From UBA817 sp049889215 (lineage in GTDB: Bacteria; Margulisbacteria; Marinamargulisbacteria; UBA817), in the NCBI GenBank assembly GCA_049889215.1, contig JBMHDV010000020.1, forward strand, positions 62,001-126,000: a stretch of 64,000 nucleotides of DNA, read 5' to 3'. The position numbers and the translations under genes are program-made. The notes under the pieces are model-generated. The model was not told the origin of the DNA, searched no databases, and saw nothing but the letters and a program-made list of their open reading frames with translations. Shown piece by piece: positions 44,058 to 53,762 of the stretch (position 1 is the first letter of the stretch; every line of letters starts with the position of its first letter).

Positions 44058-46108
44058 TAGTTTAAAAGCACCGATGAAACCGATTTCTGATCTTCAAAAA
44101 ATGCTAAAAGTGGTGCAAATTGATCCGAATCTTTAAGAATTACGTCACATATAGTTACAATACGCTGAATAAGATCTTTTTGTGATAAATCTGTAAAAGA
44201 AAATAATAATTCACCCGATTGTTGTGTTCCTAAAACATTACCAGGTCCGCGAATTTTTAAATCTTCCTCAGCCAAATCAAACCCATTAGACGACGCTTGC
44301 ATAGCCTTAATTCGCTGGCGAGATTCAACTGATTTTGCATTAGCAATAAGAAAACAATGCGATTGATCCTTACCTCGACCTACTCGTCCCCTTAATTGGT
44401 GTAATTGGGATAACCCAAACCGCTCAGCATTCATAATCACCATCGTTGATGCATTTGGAACATCAACACCAACCTCAATAACTGTCGTTGAAACTAAAAT
44501 TTGGATGTCGTTATTTTTAAAGCGGTCCATAACAGCTTGTTTATCTTGGTTTGGCATCTTTCCATGCAATAACCCAACTGAATAATCAGAAAATTCATTT
44601 GAAAATAAATCGAACCCATCAACGGCTGGTAAAACATCTTCTAAATGATCTGATGTCTCGATTAATGGGTAAACAACATAAACCTGACGTTTTGCTTGGA
44701 GTTCCAACCGAATAAACCCAAATAACTGATTTAACCGATTTGGTGAAGCATAATAAGTTTTAGGTGGTTTTCGACCAGGTGGTAATTCATCAATAACGTC
44801 ATGATCCAAATCACCATAATGTGTCAGCATTAATGTTCGAGGAATTGGTGTTGCGGACATGAATAAACAATGTGGAACATGGATCGATTTTTCTAGTAAA
44901 GTTTGGCGTTGAAAAACACCAAATCGATGCTGTTCATCGATAATAACCATTGCTAAATCCTTAATATTAACACCATCTTGTACTAAGGCATGAGTTCCAA
45001 CGACAATTAAAGCATCATTGCCCTGCAGCGCATAATTAATTTTTTCTCGCTCTTTTTTCGATTGTTTACCCTTTAATAAAAAAATCTCTGTATCAGAAGA
45101 ACACCGTGATTTTAATTTAAGAAAATGCTGTTCAGCTAAAATTTCAGTAGGAACTAAAATAGCAGCTTTATAACCATTGGCAACTGCAACCAATAAACTT
45201 AATATGGCAATGTCTGTTTTTCCTGAACCAACATCACCTTGAATTAAACGAAAGACTGTTTTTCTATCATTTAAATCAGTGCAAATATTATCCCAAACAC
45301 GCTGCTGTGCATTAGTTAAACGATACGGTAATCGACTAAAATAGTCCTGAATTATCGCATGTTTTGAATCTAAAAAGAAAGACGATCGAAGAACTTTTGT
45401 ATTTTTATGACGATGACGTCGTGGAAATAAATATAAAAATAGTTCATCAAAAGCAAACCGCTGAATTGACTTTGCAACATCCAGTTGCTGTGAAGGAAAA
45501 TGAAAATTTTGAAATGCATCAAGAATAGAACAAAGCCCTTCTTGGCGTGCCACTTCCGGTGGTAATAAATCCTGGATGATTAAATCGGACAACAATTTTC
45601 GGTTAATGGAAACTAAAATCCGATTTGATACACCTCTTATGTCTGGATACCATGGGACCACTTGCCCATACTCAGTTTGAGAAAGGGATGAATATGTTTC
45701 AAAATTAGAGACATGAAATGCAGTTGAAATCTTAGTTTCGTCTAGTTTTCCGTAAACAACCACCCAAGGGTCATTTTTAAGCTTTTCTAAAATATAACGT
45801 TGATTAAACCAAACCAATGGAATCTCATGATATTCCGTCTGTAATGTTGCTTGAAAAACAATCAAATTACGCCTTACTTGGCGCTTTGATACAAATCGTA
45901 CCTTACCAACCAAACAAGCAACTTGTCCAACTGGAAGATCATTTACTGATATAGAATATTGACGCTTTAAATAACGCAATGGTTTTAATAACAAAAAGCT
46001 TCTAGCAGTTAAAAGTCCCTGCTTAGATAAAATAGATTGTTGAGAAGCAGTTAAAAAGCGTTGAATAATTTGCGACGCTTGATCAGCATTATATTGAAAA
46101 AGCATCAT
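44057..46108 (-). CDS. recG: ATP-dependent DNA helicase RecG
   Basis: RecG remodels stalled replication forks. The 683-residue product has the N-terminal wedge/OB region, Walker A GDVGSGKTDIA, the DEQH box (VIIDEQHRFGV), MSATPIPRTLMLTHYGDLD, and the C-terminal helicase motifs VSTTVIEVGVDVPNA and QLRGRVGRG. The length is typical. The start overlaps ribD by 20 nt. Confidence 0.97.
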   Translation of the reverse strand: MMLFQYNADQASQIIQRFLTASQQSILSKQGLLTARSFLLLKPLRYLKRQYSISVNDLPVGQVACLVGKVRFVSKRQVRRNLIVFQATLQTEYHEIPLVWFNQRYILEKLKNDPWVVVYGKLDETKISTAFHVSNFETYSSLSQTEYGQVVPWYPDIRGVSNRILVSINRKLLSDLIIQDLLPPEVARQEGLCSILDAFQNFHFPSQQLDVAKSIQRFAFDELFLYLFPRRHRHKNTKVLRSSFFLDSKHAIIQDYFSRLPYRLTNAQQRVWDNICTDLNDRKTVFRLIQGDVGSGKTDIAILSLLVAVANGYKAAILVPTEILAEQHFLKLKSRCSSDTEIFLLKGKQSKKEREKINYALQGNDALIVVGTHALVQDGVNIKDLAMVIIDEQHRFGVFQRQTLLEKSIHVPHCLFMSATPIPRTLMLTHYGDLDHDVIDELPPGRKPPKTYYASPNRLNQLFGFIRLELQAKRQVYVVYPLIETSDHLEDVLPAVDGFDLFSNEFSDYSVGLLHGKMPNQDKQAVMDRFKNNDIQILVSTTVIEVGVDVPNASTMVIMNAERFGLSQLHQLRGRVGRGKDQSHCFLIANAKSVESRQRIKAMQASSNGFDLAEEDLKIRGPGNVLGTQQSGELLFSFTDLSQKDLIQRIVTICDVILKDSDQFAPLLAFFEDQKSVSSVLLN

Positions 46109-47192
46109 TATTTTTATATTTTAAAACAATGTCAGCAGAACATTGTTCAACACCGTTTAACGACAAGTTTAACCGTGGTGCATCACCACTAATAAACGGA
46201 ACAGCTTGATCAGACGATAATAATGTCGGAGTTTTTGTAATCCATAGTTCATCAAAATAATTCGCAGCCAGAATTGAATGAAAAATGCGACTACCGCCTT
46301 CAATTAATACAGCATGAATACTTAAATCATATAAACAGTCTAGAATAGCTAACCAATTACGTTTCTTATCTGATGTTAGAGTTGAAAAAACCGACAGATT
46401 CTTATGTTCAAACATAAGTTTTTTTCCGTTAAACAAGACGATACGACGATTTTGATCCAGTGCCGCACTCATCCAATCCAAATCCACATCATTTTTGGGA
46501 TCAATAATAACGATGATTGGCTGAAAGTCATGCGTTCGATCAACACGGATAGATAATCTAGGCTGATCAACATTAATCGTATTCGCACCAACACAAATTG
46601 CCTGAACATTCATTCTTAATCGTTGAACCACATCCAGTGATTCCTTGGATGAAATGTAGGTCAGTTCAGATCGGTTTGGTGCAATAAAACCATCCAGACT
46701 CATGGCTGCTTTTACGTAAACAAACGGACGTCGATTAAAATAAAATGAATAAAATTCTTGAATGACTTCCACACCTAATTCAGGCATTACATTATCAAAA
46801 ACTTCAATTCCATGGGATTGTAAAATTGCTTTTGATTTTCCAAATGTTTTTGGATTTGGATCATTAATCGCCCAAATAACACGAGTGAAACCAGCAGTAA
46901 TAATATGATCTGTACAACGGGATGTTTTGCCTTGATGACAACATGGTTCTAATGTTATTAAAATTGTTTTCCCAACCAAAGATTGATTGGCCTGTTTAAT
47001 CGCCAAAACCTCGGCATGCGCTTCCCCACTGATGCGATGATATCCTTCTGAAATTATAGACTCACCATCAACTATCATGGCCCCAACTGCTGGATTTGGA
47101 TATTGTGTACCTCTTAAAGTTATTGTCTTACGAAGAAGATCTTCTAGACAGGACTGCTCAAAATTAGTTAAGCCCATTGTCTTGGTTATCAT
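46089..47192 (-). CDS. ribD: Bifunctional riboflavin deaminase/reductase
   Basis: RibD performs the second and third steps of riboflavin synthesis. The N-terminal deaminase domain has zinc ligands in GEAHAEVLA and PCCHQGKTSRC; the C-terminal reductase domain (about 145-365) has KAAMSLDGFIA and VLIEGGSRI. Several ATGs are possible (47207, 47192, 47177). I take 47192 because a GAGAAG site precedes it; the family alignment would also allow 47177. The start lies inside the 3' end of the pseudokinase gene. No other rib gene is nearby. Confidence 0.92.
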   Translation of the reverse strand: MITKTMGLTNFEQSCLEDLLRKTITLRGTQYPNPAVGAMIVDGESIISEGYHRISGEAHAEVLAIKQANQSLVGKTILITLEPCCHQGKTSRCTDHIITAGFTRVIWAINDPNPKTFGKSKAILQSHGIEVFDNVMPELGVEVIQEFYSFYFNRRPFVYVKAAMSLDGFIAPNRSELTYISSKESLDVVQRLRMNVQAICVGANTINVDQPRLSIRVDRTHDFQPIIVIIDPKNDVDLDWMSAALDQNRRIVLFNGKKLMFEHKNLSVFSTLTSDKKRNWLAILDCLYDLSIHAVLIEGGSRIFHSILAANYFDELWITKTPTLLSSDQAVPFISGDAPRLNLSLNGVEQCSADIVLKYKNNDAFSI

Positions 47193-48834
47193 AGATCTTC
47201 TCATCATTTACATAAACACAGATTGTGGATTTTTGATGAACAACAAACTCATCTTCATAATAGTCGCCAGGAAAATATTGACCTTCATGCAATACAACTG
47301 TTTCATCATTAATTTTTTCTTCAATTTTAAAATCATATTGTTGATGCTGATCATTAAATTCAAATAAAAGTCGAATTTTTTTAAAGTCATCATTTAATTT
47401 ATCAATTGTTTCAAGAGTTATTGGAACACCCTTACTTAAAGTTAACTGTATTTTACCACTATCAAACATGTACTGATTAGGCAAAGGTATTTGAGAAATC
47501 ACTTTTCCTGTTTCAATTGAAGTAGAAAATTCTCCAGGCATTAACTCTAATTCAATATTTGAAGATTGCAATATAAAATTAACCTCGTCTAATGTCTTCC
47601 CAATAAATGATGGAACTACAATCTCCTGTCGTCCTTTTGAAACAAAAATTGAAATCGCACGACCTTGTTTAATACGTCGGCCAATTGGTGGGTCAAATCT
47701 AACAACATGGCCTTCTTGAATAGTAGGATGAAAATTATATGAGATCTTCCCTTCTTCTAAACCCAAATCCGCCAATGCACGTTTTACATCATTTAATGGT
47801 TGGTCAATCAAATTAGGAATAATTAGAACACTATACTTCGAAAAGTACGTTTGATATCCAAAGTAAAACAAAATAATTAAGGCAATAATTCCTAAACCAT
47901 TGGTCACACGGTTAAAGTATCGCCCAAACTTTATTTGCTTTTCTTTTTTCACATCATTGTTAAAAGAGTGGTCTTCACTTACTTTATTGGATAAACGTTC
48001 GAATTTTACTGACTCTTTTCCCTCTAAAATACCAATAATTAAACGAAAGGAATCCCAACGTAATCTTTTATCCAACTGCAAGCTCTTCATTATAAAATAA
48101 TTCAACTTATCACTTACTTTTGGATTGAGTTCTCGACAATCCTTCGGGCCTTTAGTAAGCGAGAGTTTGATCTTATAAATTGAATTGTGCTGATCATATG
48201 GCCAATCACCAGCAACCAAATAAAACGCCAAAACTCCATAAGAATATATGTCCGAGACATGATTCACAGAGAATGTTTGTAAAAACTCTGGGCTTAAATA
48301 AATACTCTCATCATAAACATCTAGCTTATTAAAGAAGTACTCAACACAGATTAAATTAATTTTAGCTGGCCCTAGAATAACTTGATCCTGATCATTAACA
48401 AAAATATTATTCAAACTAAAATTTCCAAAAACTAATTTTTTTTGTTCCAACTGGTACATTATTCGAGCAATTTTTAATAACAGTTTTGAACGAATTGAGG
48501 CTTGATTAGTTTTTATTTTTTTTAAATACAAATCAAGAGACACAAGAGTATCTCGATTATTCTTATATATTAAAAATAAGTCCTGACCATCGTAATCCAT
48601 ATCCAGTAATTGAAACATTCCTGAAATTGGCTGATATAAATAATCTTGCAGCGAAGAAATACAATGATCTGCAAATGCAGGTGATACAAGTTCATTATGA
48701 AATTTTAAAATATAAACGGGTTGTTTATTCTGTTCATCAAGCCCATCAAATAATGAGTAAAAAACATCGGAAAATAATTGTGCCTCAATTATGTATCTTG
48801 ATCTGATTTTTTTTGCTTTGGTCTTAATGTCCAT
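47164..48834 (-). CDS. Membrane PASTA-domain pseudokinase (PknB-like)
   Basis: The 556-residue product has the PknB plan: cytosolic kinase-like domain (about 12-272), juxtamembrane linker, one membrane span (about 312-331), and two extracytoplasmic PASTA repeats (about 335-401 and 404-470), followed by a ~85-residue polar tail. The kinase domain is degenerate: the Lys44 strand is present (VYILKF), but HRD-L-K-x-x-N reads FGNFSLNN (138 is Asn, not Asp), DFG reads GPA (155-157), and no glycine loop is seen. The APE-like SPE (181-183) and D195 in SDIYSYG remain. It probably senses peptidoglycan fragments or scaffolds partners without catalysis. GAAGG precedes the ATG. It overlaps the upstream propeller gene by 46 nt. 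Confidence 0.88.
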   Translation of the reverse strand: MDIKTKAKKIRSRYIIEAQLFSDVFYSLFDGLDEQNKQPVYILKFHNELVSPAFADHCISSLQDYLYQPISGMFQLLDMDYDGQDLFLIYKNNRDTLVSLDLYLKKIKTNQASIRSKLLLKIARIMYQLEQKKLVFGNFSLNNIFVNDQDQVILGPAKINLICVEYFFNKLDVYDESIYLSPEFLQTFSVNHVSDIYSYGVLAFYLVAGDWPYDQHNSIYKIKLSLTKGPKDCRELNPKVSDKLNYFIMKSLQLDKRLRWDSFRLIIGILEGKESVKFERLSNKVSEDHSFNNDVKKEKQIKFGRYFNRVTNGLGIIALIILFYFGYQTYFSKYSVLIIPNLIDQPLNDVKRALADLGLEEGKISYNFHPTIQEGHVVRFDPPIGRRIKQGRAISIFVSKGRQEIVVPSFIGKTLDEVNFILQSSNIELELMPGEFSTSIETGKVISQIPLPNQYMFDSGKIQLTLSKGVPITLETIDKLNDDFKKIRLLFEFNDQHQQYDFKIEEKINDETVVLHEGQYFPGDYYEDEFVVHQKSTICVYVNDEKIYDNQDNGLN

Positions 48835-49742
48835 ATACTTTTACCTTCATCTGAGAAAACATGCAGTTTATTGCTAATACGATAAACATAAATTATTTTA
48901 TCGCTATTTGATTCTGGGGTAAATTCATAAGATGAAATCTTCTTTTTATTTATAAAATGTATATGCGAATTTTCGATAAAACCAAAATAAGAACGCGTGG
49001 GCGATTCAACCTTAAATAACTGCTGCTGTACGTTTTCAGAAACAACTCGATTGCTAAACGTATACAACGATTCTTGCCCTTTATTATTTCGTAATTGAAT
49101 AAGATCGGTAGAAACTTGATTTATGGTTGAATAATTTATTTTTTCTTCATTCTGATTATAAATATTATAATGAAAAATCCCCTGCTTTGATTGATAAAAA
49201 ATATTTATTTCATCACCAATAAGCTTAATCGGACGAGATTTCAATTGAATAGAATGAATAACATCTCCAGAAATAATATCTAATTTATCAAGTGTTGATT
49301 TTTTAATCAGCCATAAATATGAACTTGTCTCAAGCATGTCATCATAATCGGATTTAGCGTTTGCCCATAGTTGAAGCCCACTAAAATAATCAAACCCCTT
49401 TAATGATCGATCTGTATAAAAAAGTACGATAACAGGATAGTTAATATGCATTTTATACACATTTTTTAAAGAAATAGACCATTTAATTTCTTGACGCAAC
49501 AAATCAACAGCTTGGATCATATCTGCTGAATAAACCAATAATTGATTAAACCCAGCATACATTCCCATAGGATTATTTTGGACGTCAATGCACCAGCGTT
49601 CTAAATGACGCTTTGAATACTCACATAAACGATTTTTAGTTGGTGAAAGCGTATATAAAGAAGATTTATAACCTTTTATGATATCGGAGGCAAAAGTTGA
49701 GCTTGTCGTAAAAAATAATAAAATTAATAAACGAAAAACCAC
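48789..49742 (-). CDS. Secreted PQQ-type beta-propeller protein
   Basis: The 317-residue product has a signal peptide (VFRLLILLFFTTSSTFA, cut after ~19) and repeated strand-turn units such as QAVDLLRQEIKWSISL and KGFDYFSGLQLWANAK, which resemble PQQ/BamB-like propeller blades. It is probably periplasmic. The start is GTG in a TAGTG overlap with the S1 gene. Its 3' end overlaps the PASTA pseudokinase start by 46 nt, suggesting that the two act together at the envelope; this is inference. Confidence 0.75.
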   Translation of the reverse strand: MVFRLLILLFFTTSSTFASDIIKGYKSSLYTLSPTKNRLCEYSKRHLERWCIDVQNNPMGMYAGFNQLLVYSADMIQAVDLLRQEIKWSISLKNVYKMHINYPVIVLFYTDRSLKGFDYFSGLQLWANAKSDYDDMLETSSYLWLIKKSTLDKLDIISGDVIHSIQLKSRPIKLIGDEINIFYQSKQGIFHYNIYNQNEEKINYSTINQVSTDLIQLRNNKGQESLYTFSNRVVSENVQQQLFKVESPTRSYFGFIENSHIHFINKKKISSYEFTPESNSDKIIYVYRISNKLHVFSDEGKSIWTLRPKQKKSDQDT

Positions 49743-50170
49743 TAATGCTTTTTCTTTGAAATACCTTGTTTCTTTTTTAAGTTTCGACGAATATCAACCT
49801 GTTTTTCGTCTGATCGCTTTAAAAACTTGGTTAAAACATCCTCAAATTCTTTATTTTCTGAAGATGATCGAATGAAAAGTGCTTTTTTGGGCTTAGGTTC
49901 TTTTGCTTTTTTTATAGAAAACTCAAGTTTTCCTTTTTTATTTCGTCCTAGAACTTTTACTCTAACTTTCTCACCAAGTTTAACGTACTTATTAATATTT
50001 GTTACGAATTCATTCGCAACCTCAGAGATATGAATTAGACCTTCTTCACCTGTTTTACATCGTACGAAAACACCAAAATCAGCAATATTTGTAACTTCAA
50101 CCTGAACAATATTACCTTGCTCTACAGGTAAATCCTCTTCATTTTCGATTGACTCATCCATATCTGTCAT
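49742..50170 (-). CDS. S1-domain RNA-binding protein (YabR/GSP13-like)
   Basis: The 142-residue product has one S1 domain (about 17-88: GNIVQVEVTNIADFGVFVRC, GEEGLIHISEVA, VKVLGRN) after an acidic N-terminus and before a basic tail. Single-S1 proteins of the YabR type bind the ribosome or RNA. In Bacillus, divIC is followed by yabR, and here the equivalent ftsB reading frame is directly upstream with a 4-nt overlap, which supports the assignment. Confidence 0.88.
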   Translation of the reverse strand: MTDMDESIENEEDLPVEQGNIVQVEVTNIADFGVFVRCKTGEEGLIHISEVANEFVTNINKYVKLGEKVRVKVLGRNKKGKLEFSIKKAKEPKPKKALFIRSSSENKEFEDVLTKFLKRSDEKQVDIRRNLKKKQGISKKKH

Positions 50171-50456
50171 TGATTCTCCTTATCGTAAAAAAGAAATACC
50201 GCTTCTCCAGGCTTAATCATTTTTAATTTTTCTCGAGAAAGGGTTTCCCACGATTCACTATTTTTTAACCCGTCTGTCATTTTTTGAATATTAAGATGGT
50301 GTTGCCTAACCTCATCAAAACGTTCTGATTTTGCAATAAACTCTTGGCTGAACCTATTATAGCGAATAAAAGAATTAATTCCAACAGATACAGAATAAAA
50401 GAAAAGAAGGACTGAGATTAGCGAAAAAAAAACCTAAAAACGTTAAATCGCTTCAT
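50167..50456 (-). CDS. ftsB: Cell-division protein FtsB/DivIC, interrupted by a -1 nt homopolymer frameshift
   Basis: Reading from ATG 50456 (3 nt after the eno stop) gives MKRFNVFRFFF and then a stop. One nucleotide more in the run of nine T (plus-strand A-run 50424-50432) joins it to an open frame running to TGA at 50167 that encodes a membrane span (SLISVLLFFYSVSVGINSF), a coiled coil, and the FtsB/DivIC end TLSREKLKMIKPGEAVFLF. The repaired protein would have 96 residues, normal for FtsB. FtsB links early and late divisome proteins. The eno-ftsB order and the S1 neighbour both fit. It could be a sequencing error, programmed slippage, or a true mutation; loss of an essential gene is less likely. 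Confidence 0.85.
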
Positions 50457-50459
50457 TCT

Positions 50460-51743
50460 TTATCGCTTTAACCCAATAAGCGGTTTTTCATATCGTGCAA
50501 TATCACCCAATTGATCGTTAATTCGAATGAGTTGATTATATTTTGCAATACGGTCTGTTCTAGATAGCGAGCCTGTTTTGATTTGCCCAGCATTTGTTGC
50601 AACAGCCAAATCTGCAATAAAGGTATCTTCACTTTCACCTGATCGATGAGAAATAACAGAATTATATCCAGCTCGATGCGCCATATTAATTGCATCCATT
50701 GTTTCAGAAACAGTTCCAATTTGGTTAACTTTAATTAAAATAGCATTCCCGACACCATCATTAATACCACGTTGAAGTCGTTCTGAATTTGTAACAAATA
50801 AATCGTCACCCACGATTTGGATTTTTTGACCCAATCGATCGGTAAATAATTTCCATCCAGCCCAATCATCTTCAGCTAAGCCATCTTCAATTGAAACAAT
50901 CGGATATTTCTGGATAAGGTAGTCGTAATAATCAACCATTTCTTCATTAGACTTAGAAACGCCCTCACCTTCCAATTCATAGATCCCTTTTTCTGAATTA
51001 AATAATTCGTTAGCAGCAACATCCAAAGCAATAACAACATCATCATACGGCTTATAGCCTGCATTATTTATTGCATCCATAATAATTGAGATTGCTTCTT
51101 CATTTGTAGATAAATTTGGGGCAAATCCACCCTCGTCTCCAACAGATGTTGCGAAACCTTTTCCTAATAATTCTTTCTTGAGTTGATGGAAAATCTCAGC
51201 ACCTATTTGAATAGCATGAGACATGTTTGTTGCACCAATGGGCATAATCATAAACTCTTGAAAATCCACAGAATTATCAGCATGCTCTCCACCATTAATA
51301 ATATTCATCATTGGCACAGGCATTTTATGGGCAAACACACCACCTAAGTAGGCAAATAAGGGTAATCCAACAGCTGCTGCAGCTGCACGAGCAATGGCCA
51401 TTGATACACCCAATATTGCATTCGCACCTAATGTGTTTTTGTTATCTGTGCCATCTAACTTTAACATTGCTTGATCTACTGTTAACTGATCCAAAGCATT
51501 CATACCAATCAAAGCTGGACCAATAACATCATTCACATTCGCAACAGCCTTCTTAACACCTTTACCTAAATAACGCTGATCACCATCTCTCAACTCCAAT
51601 GCTTCAAAAGTACCCGTTGAAGCACCGGAAGGAACAATGGCGCGTCCAATAAAACCAGAGGTTGTTGTAACTTCAACTTCAACAGTTGGGTTTCCTCTAG
51701 AATCCAAAACCTCGCGTCCAAATACTTGCTCAATAACTGTCAT
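50460..51743 (-). CDS. eno: Enolase
   Basis: Enolase interconverts 2-phosphoglycerate and phosphoenolpyruvate. The 427-residue product begins VFGREVLDSRGNPTVEVEV and has GGEHADNSVDFQEFMIMP, the metal and catalytic region SIEDGLAEDDW and GDDLFVTN, and SHRSGESEDTFIADLAV with the active-site Lys of QIKTGSLSR. AAGGAG precedes the ATG. Normal length. Confidence 0.99.
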   Translation of the reverse strand: MTVIEQVFGREVLDSRGNPTVEVEVTTTSGFIGRAIVPSGASTGTFEALELRDGDQRYLGKGVKKAVANVNDVIGPALIGMNALDQLTVDQAMLKLDGTDNKNTLGANAILGVSMAIARAAAAAVGLPLFAYLGGVFAHKMPVPMMNIINGGEHADNSVDFQEFMIMPIGATNMSHAIQIGAEIFHQLKKELLGKGFATSVGDEGGFAPNLSTNEEAISIIMDAINNAGYKPYDDVVIALDVAANELFNSEKGIYELEGEGVSKSNEEMVDYYDYLIQKYPIVSIEDGLAEDDWAGWKLFTDRLGQKIQIVGDDLFVTNSERLQRGINDGVGNAILIKVNQIGTVSETMDAINMAHRAGYNSVISHRSGESEDTFIADLAVATNAGQIKTGSLSRTDRIAKYNQLIRINDQLGDIARYEKPLIGLKR

Positions 51744-51753
51744 TTTATTCTCC

Positions 51754-52365
51754 TTACCAATTGAAATAGGGCAAATTATTTGCCACAGTTTTTATTTTTT
51801 CGTGATTTAATTTTAAAAGGGCTAATTCATCCCACGTACCATCAATAAATGCCTTTTTATGGCTAGGTTTAATGGAAATTTTGGATTCAAATGAATCACC
51901 AAACTGAATATATTCATCATTTACAGAAAGCGTTAAAACATTGGATGGCTGCGCCTGAACCTGTTTCATTAATGCATCCAGATGATCTCGGTCCAATGTT
52001 GCTGTTACTATACCTAGAGCTTTACAGTTTCCAGAAAAGATCTCTGCAAATGACTGACCAATAATAGCATTAAATCCAGCTCGCTTAATCGCTTGAGGCG
52101 CATGCTCACGAGAAGACCCACAGCCAAAGTTATTTTCGACCACCATGATTGATGCCTGTGAAAATTTAGGCTGATTCAAGGGATGTTCAGGATTTAGCTC
52201 ATCACCGTTATGACGCGCATCATAAAAAAGATACTCACCCATGTTATCAAATGTCACTTCTTTAAGATAACGAGCTGGTACAATACGATCTGTATCAACA
52301 TCATTCCCTAAGATAGGCACAGCTGTTCCATTAATATTTTCGATTGATAAAGGATTTTTAGGCAT
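51754..52365 (-). CDS. leuD: 3-isopropylmalate dehydratase small subunit
   Basis: LeuD is the swivelling-domain subunit of isopropylmalate isomerase. The 203-residue product has NDVDTDRIVPARYL and the FGCGSSREHAPQAIKRAG signature. Its ATG overlaps the leuC stop by 1 nt (TAATG), so the subunits are made in coupled fashion. Confidence 0.97.
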   Translation of the reverse strand: MPKNPLSIENINGTAVPILGNDVDTDRIVPARYLKEVTFDNMGEYLFYDARHNGDELNPEHPLNQPKFSQASIMVVENNFGCGSSREHAPQAIKRAGFNAIIGQSFAEIFSGNCKALGIVTATLDRDHLDALMKQVQAQPSNVLTLSVNDEYIQFGDSFESKISIKPSHKKAFIDGTWDELALLKLNHEKIKTVANNLPYFNW

Positions 52366-53756
52366 TAAAATTCCTCCCTAATATCATGTATATGTCCGTG
52401 AATAGCAGCCGATGCAACCATTGCTGGAGACATTAAAAGTGTCCGTCCAGTTGGGCTTCCTTGACGTCCTATAAAATTACGATTGGAGGAAGATGCACAC
52501 ATTTGTCTCCCCTTTAAACGATCTGGATTCATAGCCAAACACATTGAACATCCTGCATGTCGCCACTCTACACCAGCAGCTTTAAAGATATGATGCAGAC
52601 CTTCCGCTTCTGCCTGCTCAGCTACTTTTTGAGAACCTGGAACAACGATAGCTGTGACATTTGAATGTACTTTATTTCCTTTAAAAATTGATGCAGCCTC
52701 TCGCAAATCAGATATTCGGCCATTGGTACAAGAACCAATAAACGCAACATCAATGGGAATTTCTGTTAAATTTTGACCAGCACTTAAGCCCATAAAGTCA
52801 AAGGCCTCTTGCGCTGTAGATGGATCGACGGACTCATTAGCAGCTGGAATAGCCTGACTAACTCCAAGTGCTTGCCCAGGATTAATTCCCCAAGTTACCA
52901 TTGGTTCAATTGTAGAGCCATCTATAATTAATTCATCATCATACTCAGCATCATCACTGGATCGAATCTGATCCCAATAAGACTTTGCTACAGCCATATC
53001 TTTAGGTGCGTATTCTCGCCCCATAATATACTTATAGGTTGTTTCATCTGGATTAACGTAACCAATTCGAGCACCACCTTCGATACTCATATTGCACACG
53101 GTCATTCGTCCTTCCATCGACATATTGTCAAATACATCGCCAGAATATTCGTAAGCGTAGCCAAGACCACCTTTTACACCAAGTTCAGCTATAATTTTTA
53201 AAATTACATCTTTAGGAAAAACACCAGGTTGCAATTGACCCGTCACACAAATTCTACGGACTTTTAAACGTGACAAAGCAAGTGTTTGGGTTTCGAGAAC
53301 ATTTCGTACTTCTGTTGTACCTATACCAAATGCAAGAGCACCAAATGCACCATGGGTAGATGTATGAGAATCACCACAAACAACTGTCATACCTGGTTGA
53401 GTCAAGCCCAATTCAGGACCAATCATGTGGACGATTCCTTGCTTGCCTGATTTAAAATCAAATAAGGGAACACCAAATTCAGCTGTATTTTTTTCAAGTG
53501 TTACTGCCATTAACTCAGCCTGTGGATCTGCAAATGGTCGCTGTATTGAATCCGTAGGAACAATATGGTCCATCGTTGCAAAAGTTCGATTTGGAAATGC
53601 CAATACTTCATTTCGTTCACGTAAAGAAGCAAACGCCTGAGGCGATGTAACTTCATGAACCATATGCAAACCGATAAGAATTTGATCCATACCTGATGGA
53701 AGTGTGCATATTTTATGGGAATCCCATACTTTATCATAGAGTGTCCGAGCTGACAT
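52365..53756 (-). CDS. leuC: 3-isopropylmalate dehydratase large subunit
   Basis: LeuC carries the 4Fe-4S cluster of isopropylmalate isomerase in leucine synthesis. The 463-residue product begins MSARTLYDKVWDSH, has VCGDSHTSTHGAFGALA, and the cluster cysteines in GSCTNGRISDL and AGCSMCLAMNPD. The frame extends to a TTG at 53777, but ATG 53756 matches the family start and lies only 6 nt after a TATAAT box, so the mRNA would be essentially leaderless. leuA and leuB are not adjacent. Confidence 0.96.
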   Translation of the reverse strand: MSARTLYDKVWDSHKICTLPSGMDQILIGLHMVHEVTSPQAFASLRERNEVLAFPNRTFATMDHIVPTDSIQRPFADPQAELMAVTLEKNTAEFGVPLFDFKSGKQGIVHMIGPELGLTQPGMTVVCGDSHTSTHGAFGALAFGIGTTEVRNVLETQTLALSRLKVRRICVTGQLQPGVFPKDVILKIIAELGVKGGLGYAYEYSGDVFDNMSMEGRMTVCNMSIEGGARIGYVNPDETTYKYIMGREYAPKDMAVAKSYWDQIRSSDDAEYDDELIIDGSTIEPMVTWGINPGQALGVSQAIPAANESVDPSTAQEAFDFMGLSAGQNLTEIPIDVAFIGSCTNGRISDLREAASIFKGNKVHSNVTAIVVPGSQKVAEQAEAEGLHHIFKAAGVEWRHAGCSMCLAMNPDRLKGRQMCASSSNRNFIGRQGSPTGRTLLMSPAMVASAAIHGHIHDIREEF

Positions 53757-53762
53757 GGACTT

